From Pseudomonadota bacterium (lineage in GTDB: Bacteria > Pseudomonadota > Alphaproteobacteria > Rhizobiales > Devosiaceae), in the NCBI GenBank assembly GCA_023390785.1, contig JAEWCE010000038.1:1-6039 (forward strand): DNA of 6,039 nt, in the 5' to 3' direction. Position numbers and translations under genes: made by a program. Positions within the stretch are counted from its first letter, which is position 1. Each line of letters starts with the position of its first letter. The notes under the pieces are model-generated. The model was not told the DNA's origin. It worked only from the letters and a program-made list of their open reading frames with translations, and ran no database searches. Below are positions 1 through 3,887 of the stretch, one piece after another.

Positions 1-11
1 ATGTCGGTCAT
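1..11 (-). CDS. Possible 5' end of a gene leaving the left edge
   Basis: Reading leftward, an ATG at 11-9 opens a frame beginning Met-Thr-Asp before the window ends. It is preceded by GGTGA (19-15), a match to the 16S anti-Shine-Dalgarno complement at plausible spacing, and by a sigma70-like promoter at 66-38. Nothing can be said about the product. The alternative is that bases 1-63 are the 3' tail of a plus-strand gene, since a plus frame is open from base 1 to the TAG at 61-63. The ribosome site and promoter make the minus reading the more likely one. Confidence 0.25.
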
Positions 12-37
12 CTGTCACCCCGTGCTGAACCGGCTCG

Positions 38-66
38 GGTATAGCCGTGGCGCGGGGACGTAGCAA
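38..66 (-). promoter_or_regulatory. Putative sigma70-type promoter, leftward
   Basis: On the minus strand TTGCTA (66-61) and TATACC (43-38) are separated by exactly 17 bases. Each box matches four of six consensus positions (TTGACA, TATAAT). The predicted start would be near base 31-32, giving a leader of about 20 bases before the ATG at 11. It lies downstream of actR and would drive the next minus-strand gene independently of actSR. This is pattern matching only. Confidence 0.3.
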
Positions 67-96
67 ACGGGCGTGGTGCGGCTGCCCGCAAGGGTC

Positions 97-116
97 GGGA
101 CCGGAGGCCCGGTCCC
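97..116 (-). terminator. Hairpin abutting the actR stop codon
   Basis: GGGACCG (97-103) and CGGTCCC (110-116) form a perfect 7-bp stem with a 6-base loop, overlapping the last base of the actR stop codon. It is GC-rich and well placed to end or protect the actSR transcript. No T-run follows it in the minus direction, so it is not a canonical intrinsic terminator. It may work with Rho or mark the mRNA 3' end. Confidence 0.35.
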
Positions 117-667
117 TAGCGCGGGGCGCGCTTGGCGAGAATGCGCTGGAGCGTGCGGCGATGCATGTTGAGCCGCCGCGCGGTCTCCGACACGTTCCGG
201 TCGCAGAGCTCGTAGACGCGCTGGATGTGCTCCCAGCGGACGCGGTCGGCCGACATCGGATTTTCGGGCGGCGCCGGCTGGTTCTCGCCGGTGGCGAGCA
301 GCGCGTTGATGACGTCGTCGGCGTCGGCGGGTTTGCTGAGATAGTCGACGGCGCCCAGCTTCCCGGCGGTGACGGCGGTGGCGATGTTGCCGTAGCCGGT
401 CAGCACCACGGCGCGGGCATCGGGGCGCTTCTTGTGCAGGGCGTCGACGACGTCGAGGCCGTTGCCGTCCTCGAGGCGGAGATCGACCACGGCATAGGCC
501 GGGGGTGCGGCATCGACGGCGGTGAGGCCCGCTGCGACGGTGTCGGCGCTGCGCACGGCGAAGCCGCGCTTTTCCATCGCCCGTTCGAGGCGGGTGAGGA
601 AGGCCTTGTCGTCATCGACCAGAAGGAGGGTCCTGTCGCCCTCGGGAAGCTCATCGGCGGTGCTCAT
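116..667 (-). CDS. actR: ActR/RegA/PrrA family redox response regulator
   Basis: DNA-binding response regulator of the ActS/ActR (RegB/RegA) redox system, 183 residues, the usual family length. The receiver domain has the acidic cluster at residues 18-20, the phospho-acceptor Asp62 in VVDLRLEDGNG, Thr90 in LTGYGN and Lys112 in LSKPAD. A proline-rich hinge (about 130-136) leads to the conserved NPMSADRVRWEHIQRVYE block and a Fis-type helix-turn-helix (about 160-180, SETARRLNMHRRTLQRIL). Such regulators control respiration, carbon and nitrogen fixation and redox-balance genes. I chose the ATG at 667 because the family starts close to the receiver. A TTG at 697 would add 10 residues with no family support. 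Neither start has a good Shine-Dalgarno. A four-codon frame (ATG at 678, M-N-S-K) ends in the TGA overlapping this ATG, so coupling with upstream translation is possible. It lies 33 bp downstream of actS in the same operon. Confidence 0.95.
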   Translation of the reverse strand: MSTADELPEGDRTLLLVDDDKAFLTRLERAMEKRGFAVRSADTVAAGLTAVDAAPPAYAVVDLRLEDGNGLDVVDALHKKRPDARAVVLTGYGNIATAVTAGKLGAVDYLSKPADADDVINALLATGENQPAPPENPMSADRVRWEHIQRVYELCDRNVSETARRLNMHRRTLQRILAKRAPR

Positions 668-700
668 TTGCTGTTCATTTAGGCGCTTGGGCGGCAAAGG

Positions 701-2014
701 TCAAAGTGCCGCGGCCTCGATGGTCTTGCGCGGCCAGATCACCCGGACCCGGGCGCCGCCGGAGGACGAGGCGTTTTCGAAGGCCAGCCTCGCCCCGGTG
801 CGCTCCAGCAGGGTCTTGGCGATGAAGATGCCGAGGCCCAGCCCGCCCGGAGCATCGCTGTCGGGGGCGGTGTTGCGGGCCCGGGTGGTGAGATAGGGCT
901 CGCCCAGCCGGGCGATCAGCTCGTCGGGGAAGCCCGGACCATCGTCGGTGATGATGACGCCGATGGTGGTGCGGTCCCAGCTCGCCTCCACCGTGACCCT
1001 GGAGCGGGCGAAATGGGTGGCATTTTCGATGAGGTTGCCGAGGCCGTAAAGCAGGCCGACATTGCGCTTGAACACCGGCTCGTCGAGGTTTTCCGGGATT
1101 TCGACGAAAATCGACTTGCCCAGCCCCTCGAGCGGCGCTGCCGCCTCCTCGAGCAGCTCGCCGATGGGCACCTGGGCGAATGGATCGCCGGATTCGCCGC
1201 TCCTGAGGTTGCGCAATTTGGCGAGAATGGCGCGGCAGCGGGCCGACTGGGCGATGATCAGCTCGACGTCGTCGGCGAGCGGGCCGGGCGGGATGTCGGC
1301 CTTCATCTCCTTGGCGGCAAGGGCAATGGTCGACAGCGGCGTGCCCAGCTCGTGCGCAGCGGCGGCGGCGAGGCCGTCGAGGGCGCTGAGCTGCTCGTGG
1401 CGGGACAGCGCCAGCTCGGTGGCGGCGAGGGCGTCGGCGAGCTGGCGGGCCTCGTGCGCCACGCGGTTGGTGTAGGCGGCGATGAACACCACGCCGCAAA
1501 CGAGACTGACCCAGATGCCGATGACATAGACGCGGTCGATGGCCAGGTCCTGCTGCGGATCCCAGGGCAGCGGGCGGTGATAGACCGAAATGGTGGTGGC
1601 GATGGCGATGGCGAGGGCCGACACGATGAGCATCGAGCGCTGCGGCAGGGTGGTCGCGGACACCGAAACCGGCGCCAGCAGCAGCAGCGAGAAGGGGTTT
1701 TCGAGCCCGCCGGTGAGCGACAGCAGGCCCCCGAGCTGGGCCAGATCGTAGGCGAGCTGGATGGTCGAGACGGTGGCGGAGGGGCGGTTGCCGGCGCCGA
1801 AGCGCACGATCAGCACCAGGTTGACGACCACAGAGAGCGCGATCAGCGACAGGCACTCGACCAGCGGCAGCGGGTAGCCGAGGCCCCAAGCGACGAACAG
1901 CACGCCGATGGTCTGGCCGATGACCGCCAGCCAGCGCAGCCCGACGAGCGTGCCGAGCCGCAGCGGCCGCCAATTGCCAGGCAAAAGCGGGCGGATTTCG
2001 CTGCCGATACTCAT
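701..2014 (-). CDS. actS: ActS/RegB/PrrB family redox-sensing histidine kinase
   Basis: Membrane sensor kinase, 437 residues, partner of ActR. About six hydrophobic segments (roughly 26-45, 52-71, 86-101, 107-122, 127-143, 162-181) precede the cytoplasmic kinase. The periplasmic-side GGLENPF (102-108) is the family's GGxxNPF quinone-binding motif. The H-box has phospho-acceptor His221 in AAAAHELGTPL. Cys260 in ARCRAIL corresponds to the redox-active cysteine of RegB (Cys265 in R. capsulatus). The ATPase domain shows the N-box NLIENA (327-332), the G1 box DDGPGF (357-362) and the G2 box GLGLGIF (391-397). In the family, oxidised quinone and cysteine oxidation lower autophosphorylation, so ActR is phosphorylated under reducing conditions. 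I chose the ATG at 2014 because MSIGSEIRP leads straight into the membrane domain. The frame is open to 2362, but that extension is antisense to the DUF2852 gene and looks non-coding. No strong Shine-Dalgarno precedes 2014. It is first gene of the actSR operon. Confidence 0.95.
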   Translation of the reverse strand: MSIGSEIRPLLPGNWRPLRLGTLVGLRWLAVIGQTIGVLFVAWGLGYPLPLVECLSLIALSVVVNLVLIVRFGAGNRPSATVSTIQLAYDLAQLGGLLSLTGGLENPFSLLLLAPVSVSATTLPQRSMLIVSALAIAIATTISVYHRPLPWDPQQDLAIDRVYVIGIWVSLVCGVVFIAAYTNRVAHEARQLADALAATELALSRHEQLSALDGLAAAAAHELGTPLSTIALAAKEMKADIPPGPLADDVELIIAQSARCRAILAKLRNLRSGESGDPFAQVPIGELLEEAAAPLEGLGKSIFVEIPENLDEPVFKRNVGLLYGLGNLIENATHFARSRVTVEASWDRTTIGVIITDDGPGFPDELIARLGEPYLTTRARNTAPDSDAPGGLGLGIFIAKTLLERTGARLAFENASSSGGARVRVIWPRKTIEAAAL

Positions 2015-2158
2015 CACAAAATGCCGTCGGCAGCGGCAAGGGCCCGCTGCATGGGGATCGTTTTCGGCGGATTCAAGAGGAAAAATCGGACACGCATTTG
2101 CTTGATCCAGCGAACGATGGGGCCACATCCCTTTCGTTCGTGACTGGGAGACTACGCA
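2015..2158. promoter_or_regulatory. Divergent actS / DUF2852 control region
   Basis: These 144 bp separate two divergent start codons and must hold both promoters. The best plus-strand candidate is TTGATC (2102-2107) with a weak -10 near 2124-2129 (CACATC), only a fair match. I found no convincing minus-strand -35/-10 pair for actS. GCCGTCGGC (2023-2031) can form a small hairpin in the actS leader. The plus gene has a clear GGGAG ribosome site at 2146-2150. Confidence 0.5.
2111..2140. promoter_or_regulatory. Perfect inverted repeat, candidate operator
   Basis: CGAACGA (2111-2117) and TCGTTCG (2134-2140) are exact reverse complements separated by 16 bases, with half-site centres 23 bp apart, about two helical turns. 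This is the geometry of a dimeric regulator site. It lies between the divergent actS and DUF2852 starts and straddles the weak plus-strand promoter candidate, so a bound protein could repress the DUF2852 gene. The long loop makes an RNA hairpin role less likely. I do not recognise the cognate regulator. Confidence 0.35.
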
Positions 2159-2599
2159 ATGAACGCCACCTTTATCAAACCGCAATGGAGCCCGCTGACC
2201 ATCGCCCTGATGGTGCTGGGCTTCGTCATCTTCTGGCCGCTGGGCCTCGCGATGCTCGCCTACATCCTGTGGGGCGAGATGTTCGGTGGCTCGTCGGACA
2301 AGGCCGAGGCCTGGGTGAACAAATCCAAGGCCTGGTGCCAGAACAACAAGTACCGCCATCACGGCTACAATGGCTGGCAGCAGTCGAGCGGCAATGCCGC
2401 CTTCGACGACTACCGCGCCGAGCAGCTGAAGCGGCTCGAAGAGGAGCGCCGGCGCCTCGACGAGGACTACCAGAAGTTCCAGGAGTACCTGCGGAATCTC
2501 CGCATGGCCCGGGACCGCGAGGAGTTCGACCGCTTCATGCGCGACCGCAACGGCAATGCCGGCGGCTCGTCCAACTACGGCAGCGGCCAGAGCATCTAG
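2159..2599 (+). CDS. DUF2852 domain membrane protein
   Basis: Protein of 146 residues matching my memory of the DUF2852 family, which is common in Alphaproteobacteria and has no known function. A short N-terminus with W10-S-P leads into one strong hydrophobic segment (about 13-38, LMVLGFVIFWPLGLAMLAYILWG), probably one membrane span or a tight hairpin. A linker with aromatic, His and Asn residues follows (52-78). The conserved SSGNAAFDDYRAE (76-88) leads into a highly charged helix (about 84-128) rich in Glu and Arg, likely a cytoplasmic coiled coil. The tail is Gly/Ser/Asn-rich. The start is well supported: GGGAG at 2146-2150 lies 8 bases upstream, and the family motif begins about ten residues in. 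It is divergent from actS and followed by a structured 3' UTR and an intrinsic terminator, so it looks monocistronic. A link to ActSR rests on position only. Confidence 0.9.
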   Translation: MNATFIKPQWSPLTIALMVLGFVIFWPLGLAMLAYILWGEMFGGSSDKAEAWVNKSKAWCQNNKYRHHGYNGWQQSSGNAAFDDYRAEQLKRLEEERRRLDEDYQKFQEYLRNLRMARDREEFDRFMRDRNGNAGGSSNYGSGQSI

Positions 2600-2619
2600 C
2601 CAGGCCGACTACCCCCCGA

Positions 2620-2650
2620 GGGGGCGTGCCCAGCCCATGTGCACGCTCCC
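2620..2650 (+). other. Stable stem-loop in the DUF2852 3' UTR
   Basis: Bases 2620-2629 pair with 2641-2650: ten consecutive pairs including one G-U, with an 11-base loop. The core GCGTGC/GCACGC is perfect. It starts 21 bases after the stop codon and is followed by a pyrimidine-rich stretch. It is the first of three stem-loops between the stop codon and the terminator, the second being ACCCG (2667-2671) with CGGGT (2678-2682). It may protect the mRNA 3' end or belong to a 3'-derived small RNA. Confidence 0.4.
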
Positions 2651-2690
2651 GATTTCTCCCCTGACGACCCGACTTTGCGGGTTGCAACTG

Positions 2691-2719
2691 GCGTCTTCCA
2701 AGCGGAGGACGCTTTTTTT
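2691..2719 (+). terminator. Intrinsic terminator after the DUF2852 gene
   Basis: GCGTCTTCC (2691-2699) pairs with GGAGGACGC (2704-2712), nine pairs with one G-U wobble, across the 4-base loop AAGC. Seven T follow at once (2713-2719), then G and four more T. This is a canonical Rho-independent terminator for rightward transcription. It isolates the metallopeptidase gene, whose ATG is 50 bases further on, so that gene needs its own promoter or read-through. Confidence 0.92.
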
Positions 2720-2732
2720 GTTTTCGGCGATA

Positions 2733-2761
2733 TTGGCGATGCCCCGAATCCGTCCTAGCGT
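2733..2761 (+). promoter_or_regulatory. Possible promoter of the metallopeptidase gene
   Basis: TTGGCG (2733-2738) and TAGCGT (2756-2761) are 17 bases apart. The -35 matches four of six consensus bases. The -10 keeps only T1, A2 and T6, the most conserved positions. Transcription would start about 2767-2770, at or just before the ATG at 2770, giving a leaderless mRNA. The terminator upstream implies a promoter in this 50-bp gap. The match itself is modest. Confidence 0.27.
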
Positions 2762-2769
2762 CCGCCATC

Positions 2770-3507
2770 ATGATCCCCCTGCTGCAGAAGCGCTGGCCCC
2801 CGGCCGCCGAAGTGCGGATCGGCCGGGACTCGGTGGCCGTGACGGTAAAAGTCTCAACCCGGGCAAAGAGTTACCGGCTGTCGCTGCCGCATGGCGGGCA
2901 GCCGCTGCTGACCGTGCCGAAGTTCGGCCGCTGGGCCGAGGCCAAGGCCTTCCTCGACCGCCACACGCCCTGGCTCGCCGAGCGCCTCGAAACCTCGGTC
3001 AAGCCGGTGGCGTTCGTGCGCGGCGCCATCGTGCCGCTGCGCGGCATCAACCACCGGATCGTGCCGACCGGCAGGGTGCGCGGCGTGGTCGAAGTGGGCG
3101 AACACGAGGGCGAACGAGCACTGCTGGTGCCGGGCGAGCCGGCGCACCGGGCGCGCCGGCTGATCGACTGGCTGAAGGCCGAAGCGCTCAAGGATCTCGA
3201 GCGGCGCTGCCGGGTGCATGCGGCGACGTTGGGGGTCACCGTCAAATCGATCTCGATGCGCAGCCAGTCGACGCGCTGGGGCTCGTGCTCGTCGTCGGGC
3301 AAGCTCAATTTCAACTGGCGGCTGATCCTGGCGCCGCCCTATGTGCTCGACTACGTGGCGGCACACGAGGTGGCGCATCTGGTGCAGATGAATCACTCGC
3401 CGGCATTCTGGCGCACGGTGGAGCGGGCCCTGCCGAACATGGCGCGCGGCCGCGACTGGCTGAAGGTGCATGGCCGCGAGCTGATGGTCTACGGCATCGA
3501 CGGATAG
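2770..3507 (+). CDS. YgjP/SprT-like zinc metallopeptidase (DUF45, M48-type)
   Basis: Predicted cytoplasmic metal-dependent hydrolase of 245 residues, the usual length for the YgjP-like metallopeptidase family (PF01863, often annotated M48 or SprT-like). The N-terminal beta-rich half carries the family pattern KVSTRAKSYRLSLP (27-40), LLTVPKF (46-52) and FLDRHTPWL (61-69). The catalytic half has the signature STRWGSCSSSGKLNFNWRL (167-185), then the zinc motif HEVAH (199-203, with Glu200 as general base) and the third ligand region in MNHSPAFW (207-214, His209). All expected catalytic residues are present. Substrates of this family are not established. No signal peptide or membrane segment is visible. 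The ATG at 2770 gives the typical N-terminus but has no Shine-Dalgarno. The alternative GTG at 2815 has none either and would cut family sequence. It is a single gene, isolated by a terminator upstream and convergent with the gene on its right. Confidence 0.9.
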   Translation: MIPLLQKRWPPAAEVRIGRDSVAVTVKVSTRAKSYRLSLPHGGQPLLTVPKFGRWAEAKAFLDRHTPWLAERLETSVKPVAFVRGAIVPLRGINHRIVPTGRVRGVVEVGEHEGERALLVPGEPAHRARRLIDWLKAEALKDLERRCRVHAATLGVTVKSISMRSQSTRWGSCSSSGKLNFNWRLILAPPYVLDYVAAHEVAHLVQMNHSPAFWRTVERALPNMARGRDWLKVHGRELMVYGIDG

Positions 3508-3533
3508 AACGTCGTTTCAGGCGTACGAGAGCG

Positions 3534-3556
3534 CCGGACGGGCGGATGCCCTCCGG
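3534..3556 (+). terminator. Bulged hairpin after the metallopeptidase gene
   Basis: CCGGA (3534-3538) plus GGGC (3540-3543) pair with GCCC (3548-3551) plus TCCGG (3552-3556). This makes a nine-pair stem with one bulged C (3539) and a GGAT loop. It begins 27 bases after the metallopeptidase stop codon, a usual terminator position. There is no downstream T-run, so it is at best a weak or Rho-assisted terminator, or an mRNA 3' stabiliser. Confidence 0.35.
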
Positions 3557-3595
3557 GTTCGGCGCGTTCACCGCATCGAGCGGATGCGGCGGGGG

Positions 3596-3628
3596 CGGGA
3601 CTTTCGTCCCGATGGCGGTGGTCCGCCA
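3596..3628. repeat. Two tandem perfect 6-bp hairpins
   Basis: CGGGAC (3596-3601) with GTCCCG (3606-3611) and TGGCGG (3613-3618) with CCGCCA (3623-3628) are exact inverted repeats, each with a 4-base loop and only one base between them. Read on the minus strand, the first loop is GAAA, a stabilising GNRA tetraloop; on the plus strand it is TTTC. The minus reading therefore gives the more stable RNA. They could end either convergent transcript or belong to a structured RNA. Confidence 0.5.
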
Positions 3629-3791
3629 GATGTAGAGGTGGGACTATCGCCCCGCCCCGCGCGATCGGTTTTTGGCGGCCCGGGGCGGATTGCGAAACGC
3701 TTGCCGGCCCACCCAGAAGCAGCCGGCGCCGCTCCCGCCCGAACTCCCTCCGCGATGCGCCGTTCGCACCTCGCGCCGGAGAGATGCAATG

Positions 3792-3797
3792 ATTATA
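3792..3797 (-). promoter_or_regulatory. Perfect TATAAT -10 box, leftward
   Basis: Bases 3797-3792 on the minus strand read TATAAT in a GC-rich neighbourhood. The best upstream box, TTATCC (3822-3817), matches only three of six -35 bases and is 19 bases away. If active, it would start a transcript near 3785 running left through the tandem hairpins, antisense to the metallopeptidase 3' end. The poor -35 keeps this speculative. Confidence 0.25.
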
Positions 3798-3812
3798 GGG
3801 CGGCCGGAGGCA

Positions 3813-3857
3813 GCGGGGATAAGTTTGCGGGAATTTCGCGCAACATGTTGTCCCCGC
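3813..3857. repeat. Nested dyads and a 10-bp palindrome near the PBP stop
   Basis: GCGGGGA (3813-3819) and TCCCCGC (3851-3857) are perfect inverted repeats. Between them lie TTGCG (3825-3829) with CGCAA (3839-3843), and the perfect 10-bp palindrome CAACATGTTG (3841-3850). The block begins about 30 bases past the penicillin-binding protein stop codon on its coding strand, so it could be that mRNA's 3' structure. The palindrome could instead be a protein-binding site. No T-run follows leftward. Confidence 0.4.
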
Positions 3858-3887
3858 GGCGTATTTCCAGATTGATAAAATGTCGAT

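Larger units (their letters stand above)
3508..3887. other. Convergent intergenic spacer, hairpin-rich, no convincing gene
   Basis: These 380 bp lie between the stop codons of two convergent genes. No frame shows a recognisable family; the open frames are Arg/Gly/Pro-rich shadows of GC-rich DNA. The left half (3534-3690) is very GC-rich and holds perfect hairpins plus CCGCCCC (3652-3658), which is complementary to GGGGCGG (3682-3688). The right end (3820-3887) is unusually AT-rich for this window. Terminators for both neighbouring genes must lie here, but no hairpin is followed by a proper T-run on either strand. Confidence 0.6.

Noticed and set aside
47..682. Plus-strand 211-codon open frame
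   Set aside because: It is the exact antisense of actR, is rich in Gly/Ala/Val as expected from a GC-rich shadow, and resembles no family.
1013..2143. Plus-strand 376-codon open frame antisense to actS
   Set aside because: Arg/Gln/Asp/Gly-rich low-complexity translation opposite a gene with all kinase motifs intact; a shadow frame.
2015..2362. N-terminal extension of actS back to 2362
   Set aside because: It would overlap the DUF2852 gene on the other strand, adds 116 residues with no family match, and passes over the DUF2852 ribosome site and the inverted repeat. The kinase family begins at about MSIGSEIRP.
2600..2690. Start of an extra small gene between the DUF2852 gene and its terminator
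   Set aside because: No start codon with a ribosome site and a sensible frame; the stretch is better explained as a structured 3' UTR.
2854..3471. Minus-strand 205-codon open frame
   Set aside because: Antisense to the metallopeptidase gene; His/Arg-rich translation with no recognisable domain.
3700..3735. Faint resemblance to signal recognition particle RNA (AGAAGCAGCC)
   Set aside because: The full conserved domain IV loop with GGAAGGAAGCA and its flanking stem is absent.
3568..3789. Minus-strand 73-codon open frame starting at TTG just after the TATAAT
   Set aside because: No Shine-Dalgarno, TTG start, and low-complexity Arg/Pro/Ser/Gly content; more likely non-coding.
3848..3880. Rightward promoter-like GATAAA near the PBP stop
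   Set aside because: No -35 at acceptable spacing, and it would only transcribe antisense to the PBP gene.
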